From assembly GCF_902499335.1 (NCBI RefSeq), contig NZ_CABVQK010000010.1, positions 186,001 to 250,000 of the forward strand: 64,000 bases of DNA, given 5' to 3'. Of the stretch, positions 53,387 through 62,661 are shown piece after piece. The notes under the pieces were generated by a model. The model was given only the letters and a program-made list of their open reading frames with translations, was not told the origin of the DNA and ran no database searches. The translations under genes were made by a program, and so were the position numbers. The DNA comes from Burkholderia lata. Its GTDB lineage: Bacteria; Pseudomonadota; Gammaproteobacteria; Burkholderiales; Burkholderiaceae. How positions within the stretch are numbered: the first letter of the stretch is position 1; every line of letters begins with the position of its first letter.

Positions 53387-56314
53387 TCAGTGATCGGCTT
53401 TCAGGGTGTCCACGATCGAGAAAACGACGTGCTTTCTTGAGTCACCATCACCGAGCGACACGATATCGCCTGTCGGTTCCGGATTTCGGCGGTCGTTGGA
53501 AACGACGGACATGCGATCGTTTTGAAAGACCGCGTGCCGTTGCAGCCTGATCATGTTCGGCAAGTTCGTCTCGAGATAAACGGCGAGCGGCTGCTTCGTC
53601 GCGTATGCATGGGCGATGTCGAGGGCTTGAGCGACAAGGCGCTCATCATCGGACACGACCAGTATCGAATCCGGATAGGGGCCCCGGACATCGAGTTCTT
53701 CAAGCACGAGCGGAAGCGAAATATCGATCGGTCCACTGATGCGGATGACGTGGTCGTCACCCGGTCGGACGTCGTGCGATTTGTCGTCCGGGTTGAACGC
53801 GAATACTGCGCGCCCATCGGGTACCTGTATCAACGCGTCTACCTGCTTGTCGGTCACGATGAGCGTACTACCAAGCGAGACCCGCTTGAAAAGAGCATTC
53901 AGGAAGATACGCGATGCGGTGCTGATGCCGTAGTCACGAATGAGCGACAGCGATTCACCAATGGCCGCCTGCACGCAGTCATCGTCGGTATCTTCGTGCT
54001 CGGTATCCGTCGATTCGTCGAGTATCTCGAGAAAGCCGGACGTGTATTCCTGCCAGTTCTTGATGGCACGTTTACCGGCCTGCTCAGTCAGACGTTGCAT
54101 CAGTCCCCGATCACTGCCCGCCTTGAACAAGGCATCCGCGATGTGGCCGGGTGTTGTCATATCTGCCGTCAGGCAGCCGCCGTCGCTCGCGAGCTCACGC
54201 ATCACGCCATCCGAGTGGCAAATGCAGGGCTTGCCGTGCCACAGACTTTCCATGATGGGCATGCCGAAACCTTCGATTTCGGAGGCGTAGATCGTCAGTG
54301 TCGAATCGGAGTAGGCCCTACGCAAGATGTCGTCGTCGACGATACCGAGCCATTTCGCACGAGGCTCGGATTGGCAGAATGCCGTCATCTCGTCGGCAAT
54401 GTCCTGAGCCCCTGCATATCGATTCCCGATAAACGTGATTTCCCAGTCAAAATCAGGATGGTCCTTCGCTAGTATTCGCAGGGCCGAAAGTATTTTCCTG
54501 TGCCCCTTTCTGGGTTCCAGCGTCGAGACGCAGAGAATGCGCGTCGGCCCTTCGGACGACGAGTTGACCGCGGTGACAACTCGGGACGTACCACCGAACT
54601 CGCCGGGCAGGGCGTTGACACGGACCCGCGACCCGGCGAGATCGTTCGCTTTCCAGAATGTATCGAGGCAGTCGCCCGAGAATTGGGAAATGGGAACGAC
54701 CACGTCACAATGCGAGATGCCTCGCATGTAGTCCGCATGGTTCTCGCGAATGGCAGAGTCCTTGACGTAGTCGGGGCGGAGCACGGGGATCGCATCATAG
54801 AAGATGGCCGCCGTCCGGATGCCGTTCTGCATGCAGAACTTTCGAATGTTGACGCCGTTCTTCTCGAATATGGTTTCAGTCAGAAGAAGCCACGTATTGT
54901 TGCCGCGATAAAGATCCGAACGGTCGCTCAGCAGTGTGCGTTTGCCCGCCGGAGAGCGCGGCAAGGCATTCCCCGCGACCGGGCCATTGTATTGCGACAA
55001 CTGCTTGTACTCATGCTCCGTCGGGAACACATACTGTTTGATGCTTGGATCCCACATAACGAAGACAGGATCCACAAAATGTTGTAGCTCGCGACTGAGT
55101 CGTCGGGTAACACGAATGACGCCGGAGTTGGCCGGGTCAATCGCGGCGTTGCTCACGTCGATCAAGACCTTCCTGCGGGCGTGACCGAGGTCACGGATGA
55201 GGTCGACATATTGCCCGATGACACGCCGCCAGCGGAAATCCCGATGAAACACCGTCCTCTCCGGCCAGTGATCGGCGGCAACGACGTCGGCGGAATCGCG
55301 CAGATAGGCGAGTTTGTCCACCATCTCGGTTGTATTCGCACACAGGTACCACGGGTGAACAACGACCTCGGGGTGGGCGGCGACATTGAAAACCAGTGTG
55401 GGCTTGTTCAACCATTGCATCTCCGCAAGTGGAAGATTGAATCCTTCCCAGGTCGACACGGAAATACCGACGTCACAGGCGTTCATCAGATCCTGCAGTT
55501 GCAGATCGCTCGGGAAGCCGACTGGGTGCACGTGATCTCGTGTAGACGCGGGGCATTCAAACTGCTGGGGGTCGGCCAGCACGAAGATGTTGTGGTCGAT
55601 GTTCCGTTGCGACAGCTCGGTAGAGATGTCGAATACGCATTCGGAATTCTTGTAGCAGCCGGGTTCCCAGCGCCCCAAGTTGATGACGTTCAGTTTTTTA
55701 CCTTTCGAGGCATCGAGGATCGGCGACGCCAGCGATTCGGAATTCTGGGCCGCATCGTCCCAGATCGCGTCTGTCATGTGATCCGCACCGAGCAGGATCG
55801 TTTTGGATGACACCGAGGGGGCGTCGATCGCGGATTGCGATGTCGCGATGAATTGGCTGATCGGCGAAATCCTGGTCAGACTAGGCAAGTGCTTCTTGCG
55901 CAGTTCCTTCAGGTAAAGCTGAATCTCACGAGCGTGCCCCTCGAATCCGTCGAGCGGGACGGAGCCGCAATCGATGAAGAGGGTCCGGCAGTTATGCTTT
56001 TCGAGAACCGGAATCGTTGAGAAAAATGGCCAGCCACCGATAATTGCGACGTCAGGTTTCGATTTCCAGAACAGCTCGTCCCATGCCCTGTTGATCCACT
56101 TTGACGTAAAAGTGTCTAGCTGGATGTAGGCCTCGGCACCATCCGGAATTCGATAGATTTGATCGGCGGCATTTTTCACCACGGACTCGTTGAAGTTGTT
56201 CGCAATCACAGTAACGTGGTGTCCCTGCTTGCGAAGATTCTCAGCGAGAATCAGGAGTAGTCGATCGACGCCAAAGCGAAACAGAAGCCGTTCATTGCAA
56301 ATCAAAATATTCAT
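53387..56314 (-). CDS. Bimodular glycosyltransferase (two GT4-like domains plus C-terminal domain)
   Basis: The protein is 975 aa. Module 1 (1-~370) has MNILICNERLLFRFGVDRLL, NVINLGRWEPGCYKNSE and VSTWEGFNLPLAEMQ. Module 2 (~390-765) has the second start KVLIDVSNAAIDP with SGVIRVTRRLSREL, then RILCVSTLEPRKGHRKIL and YASEIEGFGMPIMESL. A third domain (~770-975) is alpha/beta, with SILVVSDDERLVAQALDIA, and is unassigned. Two active sites in one chain suggest it makes an alternating or disaccharide linkage, as WbdA-type polymerases do (inference). It starts 6 bp after the DUF4214 gene. Confidence 0.85.
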   Translation of the reverse strand: MNILICNERLLFRFGVDRLLLILAENLRKQGHHVTVIANNFNESVVKNAADQIYRIPDGAEAYIQLDTFTSKWINRAWDELFWKSKPDVAIIGGWPFFSTIPVLEKHNCRTLFIDCGSVPLDGFEGHAREIQLYLKELRKKHLPSLTRISPISQFIATSQSAIDAPSVSSKTILLGADHMTDAIWDDAAQNSESLASPILDASKGKKLNVINLGRWEPGCYKNSECVFDISTELSQRNIDHNIFVLADPQQFECPASTRDHVHPVGFPSDLQLQDLMNACDVGISVSTWEGFNLPLAEMQWLNKPTLVFNVAAHPEVVVHPWYLCANTTEMVDKLAYLRDSADVVAADHWPERTVFHRDFRWRRVIGQYVDLIRDLGHARRKVLIDVSNAAIDPANSGVIRVTRRLSRELQHFVDPVFVMWDPSIKQYVFPTEHEYKQLSQYNGPVAGNALPRSPAGKRTLLSDRSDLYRGNNTWLLLTETIFEKNGVNIRKFCMQNGIRTAAIFYDAIPVLRPDYVKDSAIRENHADYMRGISHCDVVVPISQFSGDCLDTFWKANDLAGSRVRVNALPGEFGGTSRVVTAVNSSSEGPTRILCVSTLEPRKGHRKILSALRILAKDHPDFDWEITFIGNRYAGAQDIADEMTAFCQSEPRAKWLGIVDDDILRRAYSDSTLTIYASEIEGFGMPIMESLWHGKPCICHSDGVMRELASDGGCLTADMTTPGHIADALFKAGSDRGLMQRLTEQAGKRAIKNWQEYTSGFLEILDESTDTEHEDTDDDCVQAAIGESLSLIRDYGISTASRIFLNALFKRVSLGSTLIVTDKQVDALIQVPDGRAVFAFNPDDKSHDVRPGDDHVIRISGPIDISLPLVLEELDVRGPYPDSILVVSDDERLVAQALDIAHAYATKQPLAVYLETNLPNMIRLQRHAVFQNDRMSVVSNDRRNPEPTGDIVSLGDGDSRKHVVFSIVDTLKADH

Positions 56315-56320
56315 GATCGT

Positions 56321-58276
56321 TTATGCCTTTTTTTGCGCTTTTTTATCGATGACTGCGTAGTCTTGTGGGCCCGCGTGCACATCATGTGACGTATCTCGAG
56401 GAATCTGCCAAGTCGCCCCCTCATTCGCGTGACCGACCGTCGCAGAGATTTTCGTCAACGTGTCGTCCAGCGCCTGCTTGAACGAATCCAGTTGTCGTGC
56501 GATGACAAGCAGTTGGGCCTGATCGGTGGAGCCGCTCGATTCGCGGAAGTTGTTCGTTCGATGTACGCTTTGCTCGATGCGACTGATCCTGTTTTCGAGC
56601 GCACGGAGGCGTTCGTCGTACATGATCCACTGAGGTTGTTCCGCGGAGCGTTTGCGCTCCTTGGCGATGTGGTCGACGTTCGACCGGAGTACGTCGACTG
56701 CCTGTTGCAACATTTCAATCTCTGAATCGCGAACTCCGTTGTTTTCCGCGATGAAATCCAGCAAGGTTGTAAGTGACCGGTCGTGTGTCGCCGATGCGCT
56801 GCTGACGTCGCCTTCAGACAAGCTAGGCTTTTCCGTGCGTGTAGATTGCACGCTTGAGGCCGGGCCGGAAGTGCCGTGTGCGCTCGGCTGTGGGGTGTCG
56901 GCTACGGCGGAAACGACGCGGGCGGTGTCGAATATGTCTTGGCGGAGAAGATCGATTTCGCGCTTCAGCTCGAGGGCGAAGGCTTGACTTGTTTTCCTGC
57001 TGTCGTCGATGGCGCTGAAGACGACGCGATGGATGTCGTCCGAGCGCTTTGCGCTGTCCTCGAGTTGGACGAGTCGCGCGAGATGATCATGATCCGATTG
57101 CACTTTCTTCTCGAGCTTCCGGATTCGTTCGTCGTAGGCGATCCACGGAGAGCGCTTGGCCGATTCGGCAATCAATTTGGATGTAGCATCGATGCTCCCC
57201 TGCAGGGACGTGATCGCGTCACGTGCAATACAGGCCTGGATATTCGAGATTTGATCGCGCTCCCCGATGGCAATCAGGATCCGCTGGAATGCGGAATCTG
57301 CGGCTGCGGCGCGGGCATTGGTATTCGCGATGAAGGTGCTATTGGCCAGCTTAGCCAATTTCGCGACGCGATATGTACGATAGTGAACGATGAACGGGAA
57401 AGCGATCCAGCGAATCACGGGGATTGCCTCCAGCGTTTCCACTACGCTCGCGTAGGCGAAATCGTGGAGAATGGTCGCGGCCTCCCGTCCTTCGCGACTT
57501 GCGCGTAAATTCTGAATGATCTTGACCTTTGAGATGCCAGACCGGATCTGATTCAGGTAGTCACGGAGGCCTTGGGTGTCCGGTTCACGCCTCAAGATGA
57601 TGCGATAGGCTGAGCGGACGAACCCCTCGTCTTCATACTGCTGGAGCGTCGTCGCGGAAAACTGGATTGGCTTTTTGCCCGAGGCCGATGGCCCGAGCTT
57701 GCTTTTAAATCGGCGGCCGATTACAGGAAGATTCGAGAGAAACAGACGTCGTTTCGCATGCCGTATTCCTGCGAGTTGCGTGCCGAGTAGTTTCCGTTCC
57801 TGCGATGCCCAGATGTGAAGAAGGACTTCGAGTTGGGAGTCGCCCGACCGGAGTTGTTCGAGCAGATGCTCGAGGCCAGCTTCATCGGGCTCCCGGTGCA
57901 GGAGATGGGTGAACAACCGGTGAAGGAAGCGTTCGTGGCTTTCGTCGAAGAAGTCGACGAAACTTGGATAAGTGGGCAGTGCAGGGTAGGCGAGATCGAA
58001 CCGGGCGGGAATGGATACACTGGGCAACGGCGGCAGCGGATGCGGCTCGAGCGTGGCGTGATGGTGTGTGCCGCCTGACGCATGAACGGCGCCGCGCAAC
58101 TCGATGGCAATCTGCTTGATGCGCTCGATATCGGGTGCGATCGAATCCGGGCCGCCGGTATGCACCTGCGTCGGATCGACCGCCTTCTCGAGTTTGGATT
58201 GCAGGACTCGGTTGGCTTGCTTCGCAACTACCTGTCGGATTCGGTTCTTGAAGTGAGCGATTTCAGTGGGCTGCAT
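56321..58276 (-). CDS. DUF4214-repeat/coiled-coil protein of the capsule locus
   Basis: The protein is 651 aa without signal peptide. Two DUF4214 repeats lie at about residues 117-160 (FLHRLFTHLLHREPDEAGLE) and 218-262 (FVRSAYRIILRREPDTQGLR). The rest is helical with heptad patterns. A second internal duplication pairs WIAYDERIRKLEKKV (~378-392) with WIMYDERLRALENRI (~550-564), each beginning a coiled coil. In other loci such modules are joined to methyltransferases or glycosyltransferases. No catalytic domain is seen here. It may scaffold the glycosyltransferases or set chain length, as the WbdD coiled coil does (inference). It is first in the operon with the two glycosyltransferases downstream. 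Confidence 0.75.
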   Translation of the reverse strand: MQPTEIAHFKNRIRQVVAKQANRVLQSKLEKAVDPTQVHTGGPDSIAPDIERIKQIAIELRGAVHASGGTHHHATLEPHPLPPLPSVSIPARFDLAYPALPTYPSFVDFFDESHERFLHRLFTHLLHREPDEAGLEHLLEQLRSGDSQLEVLLHIWASQERKLLGTQLAGIRHAKRRLFLSNLPVIGRRFKSKLGPSASGKKPIQFSATTLQQYEDEGFVRSAYRIILRREPDTQGLRDYLNQIRSGISKVKIIQNLRASREGREAATILHDFAYASVVETLEAIPVIRWIAFPFIVHYRTYRVAKLAKLANSTFIANTNARAAAADSAFQRILIAIGERDQISNIQACIARDAITSLQGSIDATSKLIAESAKRSPWIAYDERIRKLEKKVQSDHDHLARLVQLEDSAKRSDDIHRVVFSAIDDSRKTSQAFALELKREIDLLRQDIFDTARVVSAVADTPQPSAHGTSGPASSVQSTRTEKPSLSEGDVSSASATHDRSLTTLLDFIAENNGVRDSEIEMLQQAVDVLRSNVDHIAKERKRSAEQPQWIMYDERLRALENRISRIEQSVHRTNNFRESSGSTDQAQLLVIARQLDSFKQALDDTLTKISATVGHANEGATWQIPRDTSHDVHAGPQDYAVIDKKAQKKA

Positions 58277-58719
58277 GGTTTTGAACCTTCTTGAAGGTAA
58301 TTGCCGAATTAAAAATCGTGAACTTCCTGCCTGCCATCTGCCGTGCCGATGAGGGGGCTAGAGCGAAATTCCGATTGTCGCGATTCGGGGAAATATCGCG
58401 CGATGATCGGAGTTTCGTTGTGGAAATATGTTCTCGGCCGTGTAAGCAAGTCATTGAGTAAGCTCGGCGGGAGCGTACGTACCGCATTGCCATCCAGCGA
58501 GGAGGCGACTTCGAATTTTGGGTGCCGAAAGATTGATTGCCGGAAAGACACAACCGACTACTTTGCAGATAAAGCTCGCGCATTACCGCTTCCGCAAGCC
58601 AAGAGATGCCTCTCCGCCGTTCTTTTCGTAGGATGGCGCAGGCTCTGAACTGCCTGCGTCATCGTGTTTAAATGGCTCGCTATATTAGCAGCTCTCCGAG
58701 AATATGGTGTCGCAACAGA
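58277..58719 (-). other. 443-bp intergenic region before the DUF4214 gene
   Basis: It is AT-richer than its neighbours and holds only unsupported short frames. It separates the KpsE-like gene from the DUF4214 operon on the same strand, so it probably contains the promoter and leader of that operon. I could not pick a convincing -35/-10 pair. Confidence 0.4.
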
Positions 58720-59907
58720 TCAATCATGATGTTCGCGAATTCCCGCGAGCAACAGGCTCAAAATTCCCCATGCAATCATTCCGAGTGCGATTGCCTCGAA
58801 TATCGATCTGATGCGCTTGGGCTCGGTTGCGACGTCAGGGGTATTCGGTTGAACCAGCCGAGCTAGGTAAAGTTGCTTTCGCTCTGCCTCGCTGCGGGCA
58901 TTTTCCAGTGCGGAGATGGTCGAGGCAAGTTGCTTATTGGCCACTTCCGAATCCAGTTGCAACTTCGTATAGGCGACATTTTTTGCCGACAACGAGCTCT
59001 TGTTGCCAGTGACATCTCCGGTGGAGTCGTGGATCTGCTTCTGCAGCATGGCGATATTTTGCGTCAGCACCGGAATCTGAGGGTTCTTCGGCGCGATGGA
59101 CTGCAGTTGCACAAGTTGGGTCTGAGCGCTGAACAACTCCGTTTGCAGCTTCGTGATTTGCTGAAGTTGCAAGGCTGACTGCTTTTCAGGGTCGAAAACC
59201 GCGTTCCCGTTTCGATATGCCGCCAGATTGACTGCGGCTGCCTTGGCTCGATCTGCGGCTTCGTCGACCTGGCGTTGGGCAAATCGCACAGTGTCGTCCG
59301 CGGCACGCTTGTTCATCTCGTTGATCAGGCGTTCGCTTATCTCCAGAAGCTTCTTATTGATGTCGGCGGCCTCATTGGCGGTATAGGCGCGCACCTGCAG
59401 TGTCGCGATGCCGGATGCGGAATCCAGATTCACTGACACAATGTGCTTGCCGTAGTATCTCCACAGCGATTCGAAGCTGCCGTCGAGGCTTGCGTGGAAC
59501 CTGCTAAAGATATCGCCCTGTGTAGAGTAGGCGGTTGCGATACTGCTGTTGGTGTTGAGTTCGTGAAGCGCATCACGCGACTGGATATAGTCGATGACGG
59601 AGTAAGCATCGTCCGGCGTGCGGGAAAAGGCAGCCCCTTGCAGCAGGGCGCCCATGACGCTGCTGGAGCTCTGACGAGATGCACTTCTTACAATAAAGCG
59701 CGACTCAGAGACATACACATCGGAGGCGATCAGGCCGTAGTAGACGATCGCAATGATAGTCGGAACGATGACCGAGATTACAAACAGCCGATTCATGCGC
59801 TTAAATCTATCGATCAGGCTGTGCTTGGCTGACGTCGACTGATTGTTCGTTGCAGTGTTGCTAGAGATCTGTTCCAACTCTTTTCCGCAGGAATGTGGTG
59901 CCCTCAC
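58720..59907 (-). CDS. Capsule inner-membrane polysaccharide co-polymerase (KpsE/BexC/WcbD)
   Basis: The protein is 395 aa. There is a hydrophobic segment at ~39-60 (RLFVISVIVPTIIAIVYYGL) and a second at ~369-390 (EAIALGMIAWGILSLLLAGI). Between them are the family start ASDVYVSESRFIVRSAS and a long periplasmic coiled coil (RFAQRQVDEAADRAKAAAVN onward). It links Wzm/Wzt to the outer-membrane channel. The start is GTG 59,907; an internal TTG ten codons on, behind GGAAAAGAG, is an alternative. A TATAAT on this strand lies about 200 bp upstream. Confidence 0.92.
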   Translation of the reverse strand: MRAPHSCGKELEQISSNTATNNQSTSAKHSLIDRFKRMNRLFVISVIVPTIIAIVYYGLIASDVYVSESRFIVRSASRQSSSSVMGALLQGAAFSRTPDDAYSVIDYIQSRDALHELNTNSSIATAYSTQGDIFSRFHASLDGSFESLWRYYGKHIVSVNLDSASGIATLQVRAYTANEAADINKKLLEISERLINEMNKRAADDTVRFAQRQVDEAADRAKAAAVNLAAYRNGNAVFDPEKQSALQLQQITKLQTELFSAQTQLVQLQSIAPKNPQIPVLTQNIAMLQKQIHDSTGDVTGNKSSLSAKNVAYTKLQLDSEVANKQLASTISALENARSEAERKQLYLARLVQPNTPDVATEPKRIRSIFEAIALGMIAWGILSLLLAGIREHHD

Positions 59908-60671
59908 TTCGTTGCCAGCATCGTTGTCTGGCGGAGGGCGAATCAGAAATCCGGGGTGCTGTTCAGGCTGGGCGCAGACTGCCTAGTGCGCATCCCGGGA
60001 CGTACAATCATGTACCGTTCCTGGCTCTTCGTACTACAGGCCGGAGCGGGGTCGCGATCTTGCTGTCCATGTCACGCTGAGTTCCGCGGGACGGCTGCGC
60101 GCGAAATTATAGCTGCGTTGAGTGCACGATATCACTCGTAGCTGACACTTTTGTGTTCTATTGTGCGGTGGCGTTCAACAGGGGGCGAATTCGCTGTGAT
60201 GTGGCTGCACATAACAGAAAGTTTGTGACTATATCCACATGGTGTGTAATCGTCGCTCCGCTGGCGGGCCATTTGCTGTCGCTCGCGCTCCATGTGGGTG
60301 CTATCGAAAATTGACGGCACTCAAAATTATTCCGGCCAATTGTCTGATTTGAAAAATAAAAAACAAGCAGGGTTGGATTTGGCTCGAGTGCGGGCGCGCG
60401 GCGACCCGGGAGGGGGGGCGTTTGCCTCACGTGCTCGAGCGCGCAGGCGGGGCGTGCCGGGGCAATTGCCGGCGTGACGGAAGGCACCTCGACCGGGACG
60501 TTGTAATGCGCCACATATTTCGTCTGCTGCCTTGTGGGCGCTCAGTTTGGAATGCTATATTCGGCGGCCTTGCGAATCGCGAGCAATCCCGGCGCGATGA
60601 ATGCCAATTCCAGAGCCCGATTCGATGAATGAGGGCGATTCCCCCGGGATGCCCGGTTGGTTGATATTTCG
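59908..60671. other. 764-bp divergent region between KpsE-like and KpsS-like genes
   Basis: No gene is supported. TATAAT on the minus strand (60,106-60,111) could serve the KpsE-like gene, but the -35 region is poor. The part 60,141-60,390 is AT-rich, including a run of aaaataaaaaac near 60,352. The minus-strand frame 60,158-60,514 (start AHYNVPVEVPSVTPA) has no known domain. This long AT-rich region is the likely place for regulator binding (for example an H-NS-like protein) controlling both capsule operons. Confidence 0.4.
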
Positions 60672-61877
60672 ATGCCTCGCTCTTTTCTTGTGCTGCAAGG
60701 CACGGCTTCCCTGTTCTTCAGTCGGTTGTCGGAGGCGCTCTCCGCCCGTGGTCACGCGGTATGCCGCATCAATTTCTGTGGCGGCGACTGGTTGTACGGC
60801 CGGACGACGGAAGTTATCAACTATCGCGGGAAGACTTCCGAACTCCCGGATTGGTATGCGGCTCTCGTTCGTCAGAAGGGGATTACGGACGTCCTGATGT
60901 TCGGCGATTGCCGCGAGATTCACCAGCACATGCATTTGGTATCCGAGCGGCATGGCCTTCGGTTGTACGTCTTTGAGGAAGGCTATATTCGTCCGCACTG
61001 GATTACGCTTGAGCGTCACGGCGTCAACGGCAGATCGCTGATGCCGACCAATCCCGAGAATATCCTGCAGTTTCAAGGACATGTTCCATCGGCGCAACCC
61101 GGGCTGGCAACAGGGTACAACCTATTCGAACGAGTCTTTCATGACATCACATACCGTATCGCGAACACACTGTTGGCTTGGCGGTTCCCGTGCTACCGGA
61201 GCCATCGTCCGCGTAACGGACTAGTCGAATACACGGGGTTGGCGGTGCGTACATTGTTGCGGGGCAGGCATCACCGTCAGGCTGAGGCGGTTACGCGAGA
61301 GTTGCTCGACTGTGGGCGGCCGTACTATCTGTTTCCGTTGCAACTGAATTCCGACGCGCAGATCGTTGTGCATTCGCCTTTCGACGGCGTGCGCGATGCC
61401 ATTGATCAGGTGATCCGGTCGTTCGCGAAGCACGCATCGCAAGACGCAACATTGGTCATCAAGAATCATCCGTTCGACACCGGGTTGATCGAATACCGGC
61501 GCTTCGCGATGTCGCTCGCACGTGCAGTCGGTATTGACGGACGTCTGCGCTTTATCGATTCCGGTCATCTGCCTACGCTACTGCAGTTTTCGCGCGGCGT
61601 CGTAGTGGTCAACAGTACGGTCGGCTTGTCTGCCTTGCACCATGAGCGCCCTTTAATGGCGCTCGGCACTGCCATATATAATATGCGCGGCCTGACTTGG
61701 CAGGGAGGGCTGGATGACTTCTGGAGCAACAGCGAACCGCCCAATATGGTCCTCTATCACGCCTTTCTCGACTACGTGATGCATCACACTCAGATCAACG
61801 GCGATTTTTATACGCACACCGGCATTGCGATGGCGGTGAAGGGCGCGGTCGACCGTTTGGATTGTGTGGATGCGTAG
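60672..61877 (+). CDS. kpsS: KpsS/WcbO-like Kdo transferase (capsule primer)
   Basis: The protein is 401 aa. SFLVLQGTASLFFSRLSEAL, VCRINFCGGDWLYGR, LYVFEEGYIRPHWITLE and IKNHPFDTGLIEYR are the KpsS motifs, with the FEEGYIRP block and the HP motif typical of the family. KpsS adds the first beta-Kdo to phosphatidylglycerol, and KpsC extends it. The ATG 60,672 is preferred; a TTG five codons upstream is open. It is followed by a short-chain dehydrogenase with overlap, as wcbO-wcbP. Confidence 0.9.
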   Translation: MPRSFLVLQGTASLFFSRLSEALSARGHAVCRINFCGGDWLYGRTTEVINYRGKTSELPDWYAALVRQKGITDVLMFGDCREIHQHMHLVSERHGLRLYVFEEGYIRPHWITLERHGVNGRSLMPTNPENILQFQGHVPSAQPGLATGYNLFERVFHDITYRIANTLLAWRFPCYRSHRPRNGLVEYTGLAVRTLLRGRHHRQAEAVTRELLDCGRPYYLFPLQLNSDAQIVVHSPFDGVRDAIDQVIRSFAKHASQDATLVIKNHPFDTGLIEYRRFAMSLARAVGIDGRLRFIDSGHLPTLLQFSRGVVVVNSTVGLSALHHERPLMALGTAIYNMRGLTWQGGLDDFWSNSEPPNMVLYHAFLDYVMHHTQINGDFYTHTGIAMAVKGAVDRLDCVDA

Positions 61878-62661
61878 CCGCGAGCCTGTTCACGTCGTCA
61901 TTACGGGCGCGAGCGCAGGCCTCGGCCGGGCCCTTGCACTCACCTATGCGCAACCGGGCATCATGCTCGGTCTCGTCGGTCGCGATTGCGAGCGGATCGC
62001 TGAAACCGCGGCAGCCTGCCGCTCCCGTGGTGCTGCTGTCGAGACCGTGGCAATTGATGTGTGCAACGCGGCGGCTATTGCCGCTTGGCTTGACGATTTC
62101 GACGCCCTTCATCCGATTGACCTGCTAATCGCAAACGCCGGCATTGCCAGCACGATTGCGTCGGCCTCAGACTGGGAGGGGCTTGAGCGTACGGTGCGCG
62201 TCATCGACACCAATCTTTACGGTACGCTGAATACGGTTCTGCCCGTCATTGAACGTATGCGCGCACGCGGGCGCGGCCGCGTTGCCATGGTCAGTTCGAT
62301 CGCTGCACTGCGCGGCATGGCGATCTCGCCGGCCTATTGCGCAAGCAAGTCTGCAATCAAAGCGTATGGCGACTCGGTGCGGCCGCTGCTTGCGCGAAAC
62401 GGCATTGGCGTTACGGTGATCCTGCCCGGCTTTGTGAAGACGGCGATGAGCGACGTATTTCCTGGCGACAAGCCGTTCCTTCAGAGTGCCGAACGCGCGG
62501 CTGCATACATCCGGCGCCGGTTGGACGCGGGCCACAGTGAGATCGCATTCCCTGGGCTGCTCGCGTTCGGCATGCGCTTGCTGTCAATCCTGCCTGCCGC
62601 ACTCGCCGACGCGATCCTCGACCGCCTTTCCTATCTGCCGTCGAAGGACCGGGCCAATTGA
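61870..62661 (+). CDS. Short-chain dehydrogenase (WcbP-like)
   Basis: The protein is 263 aa. The NAD(P) motif ITGASAGLGRA is at residues ~11-21, LLIANAGIAST follows, and the catalytic part reads MVSSIAALRGMAISPAYCAS, with Ser, Tyr and, in ASKSA, Lys. The C-terminus has a hydrophobic helix-like tail (LLAFGMRLLSILPAALADA), suggesting a lipid-linked substrate or membrane contact. Its start overlaps the kpsS end by 8 bp (a GTG two codons upstream is also open) and its stop overlaps the next start, so the three genes are coupled. In B. pseudomallei the gene in this place is wcbP; its substrate is not settled. Confidence 0.85.
   Translation: MRSREPVHVVITGASAGLGRALALTYAQPGIMLGLVGRDCERIAETAAACRSRGAAVETVAIDVCNAAAIAAWLDDFDALHPIDLLIANAGIASTIASASDWEGLERTVRVIDTNLYGTLNTVLPVIERMRARGRGRVAMVSSIAALRGMAISPAYCASKSAIKAYGDSVRPLLARNGIGVTVILPGFVKTAMSDVFPGDKPFLQSAERAAAYIRRRLDAGHSEIAFPGLLAFGMRLLSILPAALADAILDRLSYLPSKDRAN

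Noticed and set aside
60158..60514. 118-codon minus-strand frame between the KpsE-like and KpsS-like genes
   Set aside because: It is a Pro/Ala-rich product without known motif, spanning AT-rich promoter-like DNA; kept only as part of the intergenic note.
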